A stretch of DNA of 8,619 nt from Candidatus Cloacimonadota bacterium. GTDB lineage: Bacteria; Cloacimonadota; Cloacimonadia; Cloacimonadales; WRIO01. The number at the start of each line of letters is the position of its first letter. Positions within the stretch are counted from its first letter, which is position 1. Position numbers and translations under genes: made by a program. This document shows positions 1-6,418 of the stretch, one piece after another. The stretch spans positions 1 to 8,619 of the forward strand of contig JALNXV010000138.1 of assembly GCA_023230175.1 (NCBI GenBank), written 5' to 3'. A model generated the notes under the pieces. That model searched no databases. It saw nothing but the letters and a program-made list of their open reading frames with translations, and was not told the DNA's origin.

Positions 1-1179
1 TGTTGCTTCTGAATACACCCATAGTAACTTAGCACCATGCCTGATTATACCATGCCATTCCTGTTGTGTGCCGGGTAAATAACCGGGAACATCAACAAAT
101 GTAACCAATGGTATATTAAAAGCATCACAAGTTCGAATAAATCTTGCTGCCTTATCTGAGGCATCTATGTCTAAGCAACCCGCTAAAACCTTTGGTTGAT
201 TAGCTACTATCCCGATAACTCTACCGTTTAATCTGGCAAAACCAACTACCATATTAGTTGCATAGTATGGATGTACTTCAAAGAAATCATTATTATCTAC
301 TACACTATGAATTATATCTTTAATATCATAAGGCATCTTTGGATTATCAGGTATAACTGAATTTAATTCTGAACAATCACGAGTTTGACTATCTGTAGTT
401 TTTAAAGCCGGAGCATCTTCCATATTATTTGAAGGTAAAAATGATAATAGCCTCTTGATTTGATTAATACAATCCACATCATTTTCACAAGCAAAATGAG
501 CATTACCACTTCTTGTATTATGTGCCATTGCCCCACCAAGCTCTTCTTGAGTAGTTTCTTCACCTGTTACGGCACGTATAACATCCGGTCCGGTAATAAA
601 CATAAATGAAGAATTTTTAACCATAAATACAAAATCTGTCATTGCAGGAGAATACACAGCTCCACCGGCACAAGGCCCCATAATCGCTGATATTTGAGGT
701 ATTACACCCGAAGAACGAGCATTTCTAATGAATATATTACCATATCCACTAAGGGCATCTATACCTTCTTGAATTCTTGCTCCACCTGAATCATTTAATC
801 CAATTACGGGTTTCCCGGCTTTTAAAGCTAAATCCATAACTTTACATATTTTAGCTGAATGCATTTCTCCAAGAGAACCCGCTCTTGCCGTAAAATCTTG
901 AGCGTATGCAAATACAACTCTTCCGTTTACTAAACCATGCCCGGTAACTACTCCATCTGAAGGTATATCAACTTTTTCCATACCAAAATTTGTACAGCGA
1001 TGCTTAACAAACATATCTATTTCTCTAAAAGTACCTTCATCAAATAGATGATTTAACCTTTCTCTTGCTGTTAATTTACCTTTTTTATGTTGGTTCTCTA
1101 TTTGTTTTTCACCGCCCATCTCTAAGATTTTTTCTTCTTTAGCTTTAAGAATTTCTAATCTCTTTTTAACTGTATCCAT
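1..1179 (-). CDS. Acyl-CoA carboxyltransferase (propionyl-CoA carboxylase beta / methylmalonyl-CoA decarboxylase alpha family), C-terminus cut by window edge
   Basis: The reading frame is open for 393 codons to the left edge without a stop; family members are usually about 510-520 residues, so roughly the last 120 are missing. The enzyme moves carboxyl groups between carboxybiotin and an acyl-CoA. Visible hallmarks are LTARERL (36-42), the first acyl-CoA/oxyanion region [13 protein letters not shown] (127-139), [14 protein letters not shown] (166-179), FITGPDV (194-200), TQEELGGA (210-217), and in the second half [12 protein letters not shown] (326-337) and [10 protein letters not shown] (361-370). 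The ATG at 1179 is chosen because AAAGGAG lies 5 nt upstream; an in-frame ATG at 1200 has no Shine-Dalgarno. The gene lies 34 bp after the LolC-like gene and is probably in its transcript. No biotin carrier, decarboxylase membrane subunit or epimerase is visible, so propionyl-CoA carboxylase (PccB) and Na+-pumping methylmalonyl-CoA decarboxylase (MmdA) cannot be separated. Family assignment is firm; the exact substrate is inferred. Confidence 0.93.
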   Translation of the reverse strand, partial: MDTVKKRLEILKAKEEKILEMGGEKQIENQHKKGKLTARERLNHLFDEGTFREIDMFVKHRCTNFGMEKVDIPSDGVVTGHGLVNGRVVFAYAQDFTARAGSLGEMHSAKICKVMDLALKAGKPVIGLNDSGGARIQEGIDALSGYGNIFIRNARSSGVIPQISAIMGPCAGGAVYSPAMTDFVFMVKNSSFMFITGPDVIRAVTGEETTQEELGGAMAHNTRSGNAHFACENDVDCINQIKRLLSFLPSNNMEDAPALKTTDSQTRDCSELNSVIPDNPKMPYDIKDIIHSVVDNNDFFEVHPYYATNMVVGFARLNGRVIGIVANQPKVLAGCLDIDASDKAARFIRTCDAFNIPLVTFVDVPGYLPGTQQEWHGIIRHGAKLLWVYSEAT

Positions 1180-1184
1180 TATTA

Positions 1185-1191
1185 CTCCTTT
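1185..1191 (-). promoter_or_regulatory. Ribosome binding site deciding the carboxyltransferase start
   Basis: On the minus strand this reads AAAGGAG, 5 nt before the ATG at 1179. It sits inside the 34-bp spacer after the permease stop codon. It favours the 1179 start over the in-frame ATG at 1200, which would place this motif inside the coding sequence. Confidence 0.8.
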
Positions 1192-1213
1192 ACGATACAT
1201 TAACTTACTTAAA

Positions 1214-2500
1214 TTAATGTTGTTGTTCTTCGTGTAAAACTTCTATTATATTGATTTTGATTGTCTTATATGCAGGATAAATTGTCCCGACAACACAAAT
1301 AAATATTGCTAATAATGATAAATATACAAATCTTGCTATACTCAAATCAACCGGAATAGCCGTAAACGGAAAACCGGGTATTGGGATTTTTACAAATTGA
1401 TAATAATTTTGTAAAAATAACAAACTAAATGCTAATATATTAGCAATAATAACTCCTGAAATACCAATTATTAATCCCATCGTCATAAAAAAACTAAATA
1501 TATCTTTTTTATTCATACCGATAGTTTTTAAAAGGGCTATCTCTTCTTTTTTCTCACTAACCGTTCTTATAAAATTACCTGCTATATTAAATGATGCCAA
1601 TACTAAAATAATTGTCATAACTACAAACATAGCATATTTTTCTACTTTTACGGCTTGAAACAAACTTTTATCAAAAATTTCCCAATGCTGAACAGTATAT
1701 TGTGGAAACTGAGTCTCTATCTCTTGAGTTAATTTTTTAAAATCTTTTTTAATCAAATTAGTTTTTAATTCTATATAATCAATACCCTGTAAGGGATTTT
1801 TTTTAAATTCTTTAGAATTTTCTATATCAATAAAACTATATAATCTATCAAATTCCGGTAAACCTGAAGAAAAAATACCGATTACTTTAAATCTCTTAGT
1901 TTTAGGTATCATACCAAGGGCAGTAGGTATTAATATTGACGGTGAAACAATTTCTATAGTATCTCCAACTGTTGCATTTAATTGAAATGAAACATCAAGA
2001 CCTAAAATAATTCCATTATCAATAAAAGATTCGTATGTTGGTTGTCCAATTCTTATCATATTTAAGACATCAGAAATCTCTTTATGTTTATGATAATCTA
2101 TACCAAATGTTTCTGTATAAGCTGAAAAATTACGTCTTCTAATCAGAAATTCATCATGATTTACCGGACCTGAAACCTTTATTGAAGAGTTTTCACTTAA
2201 ACTATCTATAAAGGTATTATAATTCTTTATTGGACTAAAATCTTTATTAAAAATTCGCATTTCACCTTTTGTTGAAATAATCCTCTCAGTCATATCTCGG
2301 CTTAAACCACTCATTACAGATGAAACTATTATTAAAGAAAATAACCCTATTACTATACCTAAAAAAGCAATTAAATTAGAAAATGATAAAAAATCAAATA
2401 AGTTAAACCTTAATAATTTACTTTTAAGGTTTATCCTTGATTTTTTTCTTCTACCTTTATTACTTAGATATCTTAACGCTAATTGGATTTTTAAATTCAT
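1214..2500 (-). CDS. LolC/LolE-family lipoprotein-releasing ABC transporter permease
   Basis: The 428-residue protein matches LolC/LolE length (about 400-430) and topology. It has a short cytoplasmic N-terminus rich in Lys/Arg (15-31), a first membrane segment at about 41-64, a large periplasmic MacB-type domain at about 66-285, then three membrane segments at about 288-312, 335-366 and 389-412. Family signatures are the cytoplasmic coupling stretch [14 protein letters not shown] (316-329) and the C-terminal [18 protein letters not shown] (408-425), equivalent to the usual PAYRAS...P.EALR tail. In LolCDE this subunit releases lipoproteins from the inner membrane for transfer to LolA. No LolD ATPase gene is next to it. 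With one permease visible it may act as a homodimer or pair with a second permease elsewhere. No Shine-Dalgarno precedes the ATG. A related MacB/FtsX-type exporter is the main alternative. Confidence 0.85.
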   Translation of the reverse strand: MNLKIQLALRYLSNKGRRKKSRINLKSKLLRFNLFDFLSFSNLIAFLGIVIGLFSLIIVSSVMSGLSRDMTERIISTKGEMRIFNKDFSPIKNYNTFIDSLSENSSIKVSGPVNHDEFLIRRRNFSAYTETFGIDYHKHKEISDVLNMIRIGQPTYESFIDNGIILGLDVSFQLNATVGDTIEIVSPSILIPTALGMIPKTKRFKVIGIFSSGLPEFDRLYSFIDIENSKEFKKNPLQGIDYIELKTNLIKKDFKKLTQEIETQFPQYTVQHWEIFDKSLFQAVKVEKYAMFVVMTIILVLASFNIAGNFIRTVSEKKEEIALLKTIGMNKKDIFSFFMTMGLIIGISGVIIANILAFSLLFLQNYYQFVKIPIPGFPFTAIPVDLSIARFVYLSLLAIFICVVGTIYPAYKTIKINIIEVLHEEQQH

Positions 2501-2507
2501 AAATTCA

Positions 2508-2534
2508 ATCTTATTAGTAATAAAAATATGTCAA
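2508..2534 (-). promoter_or_regulatory. Possible promoter of the permease gene, implying a nearly leaderless mRNA
   Basis: On the minus strand a perfect TTGACA (2529-2534) is followed after 15 bp by TAAGAT (2508-2513, 4 of 6 matches to TATAAT). The spacing is short of the ideal 17. Transcription would begin within a few bases of the ATG at 2500, consistent with the lack of a ribosome binding site. This is an inference from consensus matching in AT-rich DNA. Confidence 0.4.
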
Positions 2535-2597
2535 GAAAAATTAAAATCTACGGGAAATACAATAAAATATATCAAATATTATCTACAAGCTTCAGAA

Positions 2598-2700
2598 GCT
2601 GTCTCAAAATTAATGTTGTGCGAGCATCCTTGCTTGCACTCTAAACCTTAAGTAATGGGTATTCAATATTTTATAAATCTACAAGTTTCCAGCTTGTTGT
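2598..2700 (-). repeat. Dispersed repeat copy 1 (inverted relative to 6003-6104)
   Basis: The reverse complement of this segment aligns to 6003-6104 over about 103 positions with 13 mismatches and one gap (about 86% identity, counted by hand). A 32-nt core (2610-2641) is identical to 6061-6092. The outer edge reads GCTGTCTCAAA, like the GAGGCTGTCCCAAA edge of the other copy. The core contains a near-perfect hairpin GCAAGCA-AGGA-TGCTCGC with one mispair. It shares only one end with the 133-bp element at 5976-6108; the other end is absent. Confidence 0.85.
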
Positions 2701-2730
2701 CTTCTAACTTATTGATTGCAGTTGAGTTAT

Positions 2731-2769
2731 GCTTTTAGGTTCAAGTAGCGATGCTCGCATAACATAATT
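2731..2769 (+). repeat. Dispersed repeat copy 3, partial, opposite orientation
   Basis: This segment resembles 6052-6092: it keeps TTTTAGGTT, GATGCTCGCA and AACAT in order but lacks about 10 nt in the middle (the GCAAGCAAGG part). It is head-to-head with copy 1, forming an imperfect inverted repeat with arms at about 2611-2650 and 2731-2769. Confidence 0.6.
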
Positions 2770-2785
2770 ATTCGATAACATATTT

Positions 2786-5389
2786 TTATATTAAATTTTC
2801 TTGAAGTTTATCCTTAACATACTCCAACTCTTCATCTTTGCTATTTAAATTACCATCTATCTTATTTATTTTCAATTCTTTTAAAAGATTACCCATATAT
2901 GAACCCGGCTTCACTCCTAACTTTATAAGATCATATCCATTAAGTTTAGGCTTTACAAATCTCCAATTTAAAAGGTATTTAATGATTTTTTCGGGAATAT
3001 GTCCTGTTTTCTTAATCACACTTAAAAATAACAAGGTTTCAATATTATAACTCTCTAAAACCTCAGATATTAACCCGGGTCTAATTAATAATTCTATTTT
3101 AAAAATATCCTTTTCCACAAAGTTATGATATTCATACATACATTTTTTTAATATCAATGGATACTTATACTGTTCAACAAATTTCAATTTTGTCCTTAAA
3201 CTTAAATCATAAGTCAATGCTAAATGATACACTACCCATTTATTTATACTTTCATTTACAAAACTTTGATTAAACCAAATAATAGAATTATATATTTCTT
3301 CAAAATACTCAGATTTTTGAAAATCAAAGCTTAAATTTGAATTTAACTTTCTCAATATACCTAATTCATACAATCTATAAAAAAACTTCTGCGGAACAGT
3401 TTCATTACAACTATGGATTAACTCTTGCTGTAATCTTTCAACAGCTACAGTGCTTAAACTGTCAAGTTCAAGGCTATTTCTTAATAAATGAAGTGTTTTA
3501 TTCTCTAATTTAAAATTAAACCTTTGCTCAAATCTTACAGCTCTCAAAATTCTGGTCGGATCATCTATAAAGCTTAAATTGTGAAGAACCCTTACAATCC
3601 CGAGTTGAATATCTCTTCTTCCGTGAAAATAATCGATCAATAAGCCTTTATTATTTTGATTTAATTGAATAGCAATACTATTTATTGTAAAATCACGTCT
3701 ATACATATCATTTCTAATAGTAGAAGCTTCAACATCTGGTAGATTACCCGGTTTATGATATACCTCGGAACGAGCAGAAGCTACATCGATTTTTTTTATC
3801 TGAGGATATTCAATAATTGCTGTTTGAAACTTACTAAATGCTGTATAATTGTTTCCAAATTTTTCTTTAAACGCCTCAGCAAATTTAATAGCATCACCTT
3901 CAACAACAATATCAATATCTATATTTTTTTTACCCATTAACAAGTCTCTAACAAATCCGCCTATTAGATAAGTCTTTATTTTTAAAGAATCAGACAATAA
4001 AGAAATTTTTTCTATGAGATTTTTAACTACATCAGAAGTTAAATCATTGAGCATACTATTAACATTTTCAAAATTAGATTCCAAAAATGAAGTAGATTTT
4101 GATGTAAATTGTTTTGCCTTTAAGATGTCTCTTCTTGAAATAATACCTACCAGTTTATTTTTTGAAACTACCGGCAATCTTCCTATATCATGATCAAGCA
4201 TTAATTGTGATGCTACAAATATTGACATATCCGGATTAACTGTTATAGGCTCAGGAGTCATAAACTTATCAACTGTAACTTTACTAAGCTTATGCAAAAA
4301 TAATTTTGTTATATCTTTTTTAGTAATCAAACCTATTATCTCATTATTATTCTCTATCACTAAGGCACCGACATTATTACTTAGAAGTATCTTCATTGCC
4401 GTTTGTAAATCAGTTTTTTCAGAAACAGTAATTAAATTCTTTGACATTATATCTTTAACAGTTCCATGTTTTTCAATCCAAAATTTTAATAGTTTAATAA
4501 TATGTTTTTGAATATCTTCAACAACAACATCTGATAAAGTAACAGAAGCTGAAGATGGATGTCCACCTCCTCCAAAAGCTAATAAAACTTCATCGACAGG
4601 AACAAAGTCATAATCAGATCGAGCAATTATAGTTAATTTATTTTTGCTAATGACAAAACAAAATAAGCAAGCAATGTGCTCTGATTGTCTAATATGTTGT
4701 ATCAATGAAGATATATTATGCCGTTGAGCATTTAAGTTTATTGAGAAAAAAAAGATCTCTATACCATTGATGATATGGGTTTCCAAGGAGTTTAATAATC
4801 TATTCATCAATTTGAGCTGAGTAGAGTTAAAACTATGATTAATATACTTTTTAATCGTTTTTAAAGATGCTCCGAGTGATAATAAATAAGCCATCGCTGA
4901 AAAATCTGCTGAAGTTGTACTGGCATTAGTAAAATTTCCTGTATCTTCATAAATTCCCATTGACATAATTGTTGCGGTAAAAGGATCTATAGTTAAGCTT
5001 CTTTCATGGATAAATCTTAATAACAACGTTACACAAGAACCTACCTTATCATAATGATAAAATAAAAAATTCTCAGGTTTCTTCTCAATAGGATGATGAT
5101 CAAAACAAATAATGGGGATATGCTTATTTTCAGCTAAGAACTTACCTATCTTATTTAGTCTGTCAAACCTACAATTATCAACAATAATTACTGATTCTAT
5201 ATCATCAAAGTTTATAGATTTCTCTTTCAAAAAAGAGAATTTATATTGATAATCCTTTAAAAATTTCTTTACACTTTCATCTATGTCCCCAACCAAACAC
5301 ATCTTTGCATCAGGGAAAAGAACATTACATGCAATCATTGAAGCAAAAGCATCAAAATCACAAGAAGAATGGCTTACAAGCAGTTTCAT
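2786..5389 (-). CDS. DHH-DHHA1 / CBS-CBS / poly(A) polymerase-type tRNA nucleotidyltransferase fusion
   Basis: This 867-residue protein has three modules. Residues 1-310 are a DHH phosphoesterase: SSCDFDAF (8-15), VDN (70-72), the DHH triad (97-99), EDTGN (148-152) and the DHHA1 motif GGGGHPSSAS (273-282). Residues about 311-425 are two CBS domains (VKDIMSKN from 311, VDKFMTPEP from 373), which in other proteins bind adenine nucleotides. Residues about 470-867 are a class II nucleotidyltransferase: IGGFVRD (476-482), catalytic DID (491-493), RRDFTINSIA (564-573) and DDPTRILRAVRF (609-620). Proteins of this architecture include A-adding enzymes that work with a separate CC-adding enzyme on tRNA 3' ends. 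Whether this one adds A, CC or the whole CCA cannot be told here. The DHH part suggests an extra 3'-5' nuclease or nucleotide hydrolase activity. The start is preceded by AAAGG (spacing 6) and by a good promoter. It is the first gene of the left minus-strand group. Domain calls are firm; exact activity is not. Confidence 0.93.
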   Translation of the reverse strand: MKLLVSHSSCDFDAFASMIACNVLFPDAKMCLVGDIDESVKKFLKDYQYKFSFLKEKSINFDDIESVIIVDNCRFDRLNKIGKFLAENKHIPIICFDHHPIEKKPENFLFYHYDKVGSCVTLLLRFIHERSLTIDPFTATIMSMGIYEDTGNFTNASTTSADFSAMAYLLSLGASLKTIKKYINHSFNSTQLKLMNRLLNSLETHIINGIEIFFFSINLNAQRHNISSLIQHIRQSEHIACLFCFVISKNKLTIIARSDYDFVPVDEVLLAFGGGGHPSSASVTLSDVVVEDIQKHIIKLLKFWIEKHGTVKDIMSKNLITVSEKTDLQTAMKILLSNNVGALVIENNNEIIGLITKKDITKLFLHKLSKVTVDKFMTPEPITVNPDMSIFVASQLMLDHDIGRLPVVSKNKLVGIISRRDILKAKQFTSKSTSFLESNFENVNSMLNDLTSDVVKNLIEKISLLSDSLKIKTYLIGGFVRDLLMGKKNIDIDIVVEGDAIKFAEAFKEKFGNNYTAFSKFQTAIIEYPQIKKIDVASARSEVYHKPGNLPDVEASTIRNDMYRRDFTINSIAIQLNQNNKGLLIDYFHGRRDIQLGIVRVLHNLSFIDDPTRILRAVRFEQRFNFKLENKTLHLLRNSLELDSLSTVAVERLQQELIHSCNETVPQKFFYRLYELGILRKLNSNLSFDFQKSEYFEEIYNSIIWFNQSFVNESINKWVVYHLALTYDLSLRTKLKFVEQYKYPLILKKCMYEYHNFVEKDIFKIELLIRPGLISEVLESYNIETLLFLSVIKKTGHIPEKIIKYLLNWRFVKPKLNGYDLIKLGVKPGSYMGNLLKELKINKIDGNLNSKDEELEYVKDKLQENLI

Positions 5390-5415
5390 AATTACCTTTT
5401 TTATAATTTTAAAAC

Positions 5416-5444
5416 AAGATATTTTAATAAGAAATATTTGTCAA
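5416..5444 (-). promoter_or_regulatory. Promoter of the DHH-CBS-nucleotidyltransferase gene
   Basis: On the minus strand TTGACA (5439-5444) and TATCTT (5416-5421) are separated by exactly 17 bp. Transcription would begin near 5409, about 20 nt before the ATG at 5389, leaving room for the AAAGG ribosome binding site. This is the expected position for a sigma-70-type promoter. Confidence 0.6.
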
Positions 5445-5507
5445 GGATGTTCACAGAACAATAATAACAAACAATTATACACATTTAATAGAAAAAAATT
5501 TTCTCCC

Positions 5508-5537
5508 TTGACATATTTTCAAATAAAAAATTATAAT
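5508..5537 (+). promoter_or_regulatory. Consensus sigma-70-type promoter reading into the non-coding island
   Basis: TTGACA (5508-5513) and TATAAT (5532-5537) are both perfect, 18 bp apart. This is the strongest promoter match in the window. Transcription would begin near 5544, a few bases before the palindrome at 5551-5564. It is divergent from the promoter of the nucleotidyltransferase gene. No good coding sequence follows, so the product would be a non-coding RNA, or the promoter is a remnant of a lost element. Confidence 0.65.
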
Positions 5538-5550
5538 ATATCTATTCATA

Positions 5551-5564
5551 GGCAACAAGTTGCC
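5551..5564. repeat. Palindrome GGCAAC-AA-GTTGCC
   Basis: Perfect 6-bp arms with an AA centre, about 7 nt downstream of the predicted start of transcription from the 5508-5537 promoter. It could be an operator or the 5' hairpin of a transcript. It has the same design (perfect arms, 2-nt centre) as the palindromes further right. Confidence 0.6.
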
Positions 5565-5638
5565 GAAGACTTTGGATTACAGAAGTGTGTGCAGATTTTT
5601 ATCATCTGAAAAAGGGGGATGTGTGGGAAATTATAAGA

Positions 5639-5711
5639 TACCCACTAAAGTGGGTAAGATTATGTTGTGTAGTCATTTATCCCACAGGTTGAAACCTGTG
5701 GCTAAGAATTT
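5639..5711 (+). repeat. Twin-palindrome unit, copy 1
   Basis: The unit consists of palindrome TACCCACTAAAGTGGGTA (5639-5656), a spacer, palindrome CCACAGGTTGAAACCTGTGG (5682-5701) and the tail GGCTAAGAATTT (5700-5711). From 5641 to 5711 it matches 6177-6247 at 63 of 71 positions, and the 27-nt distance between the CCCACT...AGTGGG and CCACAGG palindromes is conserved. Both palindromes have 2-nt centres. Confidence 0.85.
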
Positions 5712-5803
5712 GAGAGAATATATAGGATTTGATATGATTTATAGGAAAATGGTTGTAGCTAAGACTATAAAACTGAAGCACTTGGTTCGCAGTGACATCA
5801 GCC

Positions 5804-5836
5804 TGTCTTTGCGAGGAATGTATGACGAAGCAATCT
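5804..5836 (+). repeat. TTGCGAGG...GACGAAGCAATCT repeat, copy A
   Basis: The segment starts TGTCTTTGCGAGG and ends GACGAAGCAATCT. TTGC (5809-5812) can pair with GCAA (5830-5833). It resembles a short intergenic repeat that I recall from many unrelated bacterial genomes (ATTGCGAGGAG...GACGAAGCAATCT); that link is from memory. Confidence 0.65.
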
Positions 5837-5845
5837 AAATTGGAT

Positions 5846-5893
5846 ATCGGACAGCTCATCCGATCTGTCTTTGCGAACGAAGTGAAGCAATCT
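5846..5893 (+). repeat. TTGCGA...GAAGCAATCT repeat, copy B, with upstream hairpin
   Basis: Positions 5865-5893 are a second copy of the same repeat (CTGTCTTTGCGAACGAAG, then TGAAGCAATCT). Directly upstream ATCGGA (5846-5851) pairs with TCCGAT (5859-5864), and GACAG (5850-5854) could alternatively pair with CTGTC (5865-5869), giving two competing hairpins. Copy A begins about 60 bp to the left in the same direction. Confidence 0.6.
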
Positions 5894-5950
5894 AATCTCA
5901 TCAATTTAAAAATATCTTCAGATGTTTTTAATCGATATAGTTATAAAATC

Positions 5951-5975
5951 GGTACTGTCCAATAAAGTGTGTTTC
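5951..5975. other. Possible insertion-sequence terminal inverted repeat (solo end)
   Basis: The stretch around ACTGTCCAATAAAGTGTG looks, from memory, like the terminal inverted repeats of IS256-type (mutase) transposons. No transposase and no partner end are present in the window. It could be a relic, or chance. It abuts the 133-bp element at 5976-6108. Confidence 0.25.
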
Positions 5976-6108
5976 AGAGTCTGTGCCAAAATGCAAAAAT
6001 GTTCTACAAGCTTCCAGCTTGTAGTTTCATAAAATATTTAATACCTATTACTTAGGTTTTGAGTGCAAGCAAGGATGCTCGCACAACATTAAATTTGGGA
6101 CAGCCTCT
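5976..6108. mobile_element. MITE-like 133-bp element with 17-bp terminal inverted repeats
   Basis: The left end AGAGTCTGTGCCAAAAT (5976-5992) and the right end, read inward as AGAGGCTGTCCCAAATT (6108-6092), match at 14 of 17 positions. The interior has no coding capacity and contains two hairpins: CTACAAGCT-TCC-AGCTTGTAG (6004-6024, perfect 9-bp arms) and GCAAGCA-AGGA-TGCTCGC (6065-6082, one mispair). The GAGGCTGTCCCAAA edge resembles insertion-sequence ends known to me, so it may be moved by a transposase encoded elsewhere. No clean target-site duplication is seen. Confidence 0.55.
6003..6104 (+). repeat. Dispersed repeat copy 2 (inverted partner of 2598-2700)
   Basis: It aligns to the reverse complement of 2598-2700 at about 86% identity, with the 32-nt identical core at 6061-6092. 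It lies inside the 133-bp MITE-like element. Together the two copies bracket the nucleotidyltransferase gene in inverted orientation, about 3.3 kb apart. Confidence 0.85.
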
Positions 6109-6130
6109 TCAACACGTGGGATATAGAATC

Positions 6131-6163
6131 ACACCACACCTCTCTCTGTCGCTTCAGTGGTGT
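6131..6163. repeat. Hairpin ACACCAC...GTGGTGT
   Basis: Perfect 7-bp arms (6131-6137 and 6157-6163) around a 19-nt pyrimidine-rich loop. It lies between the 133-bp element and the second twin-palindrome unit. There is no T-tract on either side, so a terminator is unlikely. Confidence 0.45.
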
Positions 6164-6176
6164 AGGTTTAACATCA

Positions 6177-6247
6177 CCCACTAAAGTGGGTAAGGTTATG
6201 GGGTATAATCACTTATTCCACAGGTTAAAACCTGTGGCTAAGAATTT
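6177..6247 (+). repeat. Twin-palindrome unit, copy 2
   Basis: Palindrome CCCACTAAAGTGGG (6177-6190), a 27-nt spacer, palindrome CCACAGGTTAAAACCTGTGG (6218-6237) and the tail GGCTAAGAATTT (6236-6247). About 89% identical to 5641-5711. Most differences lie in the spacer; the only change within a palindrome is at its unpaired centre (GA to AA), so both stems are intact. Confidence 0.85.
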
Positions 6248-6264
6248 AATATCTAAAGCCATAG

Positions 6265-6284
6265 CCACATTTTTCAAAATGTGG
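6265..6284. repeat. Palindrome CCACATTTT-TC-AAAATGTGG
   Basis: Perfect 9-bp arms with a 2-nt centre, the same architecture and the same CCACA start as the CCACAGGTT palindrome but a different stem sequence. It follows twin-palindrome copy 2 by 17 nt. Confidence 0.7.
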
Positions 6285-6313
6285 ATCAAAGAGTCAATCC
6301 CCGAAAATCTCTA

Positions 6314-6358
6314 CCACTTCAGTGGCATATAAAGGTTAAAACCTATGGCTAAGAATTT
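6314..6358 (+). repeat. Twin-palindrome unit, shortened copy 3
   Basis: Palindrome CCACTTCAGTGG (6314-6325), a spacer shortened to 7 nt, palindrome AGGTTAAAACCT (6333-6344) and the same tail GGCTAAGAATTT (6347-6358). Order and orientation match the two longer copies, suggesting a deleted relative. Confidence 0.6.
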
Positions 6359-6387
6359 AACATCTAAAATCATAGGCATAGAAAACA

Positions 6388-6418
6388 GACGGCTAGTCCG
6401 ATCTATCTTTACAAACAA
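6388..6418 (+). repeat. Decayed copy C of the TTGCGA repeat
   Basis: It aligns without gaps to 5850-5880 with 24 of 31 matches. Six of the seven differences are transitions and five are G in the other copy and A here, as expected of a decaying copy. Its A-rich right end supplies the U-tract of the operon terminator on the opposite strand. Confidence 0.45.

Larger units (their letters stand above)
2501..2785. other. Repeat-bearing 285-bp spacer between nucleotidyltransferase fusion and permease
   Basis: No coding sequence is seen here. The right two thirds are built from two oppositely oriented copies of the dispersed repeat (2598-2700 and 2731-2769). Next to the left copy is a perfect palindrome AGCTTC-A-GAAGCT (2588-2600). 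The left part (2501-2560) carries the possible permease promoter. The head-to-head copies can pair over about 40 nt per arm and could act as a transcript barrier between the two minus-strand genes, but there is no T-tract typical of an intrinsic terminator. Confidence 0.6.

Noticed and set aside
5592..5608. Terminator for a transcript from the 5508-5537 promoter
   Set aside because: The hairpin CAGAT...ATCTG has only 5 bp and is followed by A and G, not T.
5283..5609. Plus-strand open frame of 108 codons
   Set aside because: It overlaps the well-supported DHH-domain start and both divergent promoters on the other strand; the translation has no domain features.
5560..5838. Plus-strand open frame of 92 codons in the repeat island
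   Set aside because: It begins with TTG inside a palindrome, has no ribosome binding site, and its translation runs through the twin-palindrome unit and the TTGCGA repeat. It follows a strong promoter, so transcription is possible, but a protein is not supported.
5677..5904. Minus-strand open frame of 75 codons in the repeat island
   Set aside because: It is made almost entirely of the reverse strand of the same repeats and has no recognisable domain or ribosome binding site.
5639..6358. CRISPR array
   Set aside because: The repeats are neither regularly spaced nor of constant length, and no cas genes are present. The palindromic units recur hundreds of bases apart.
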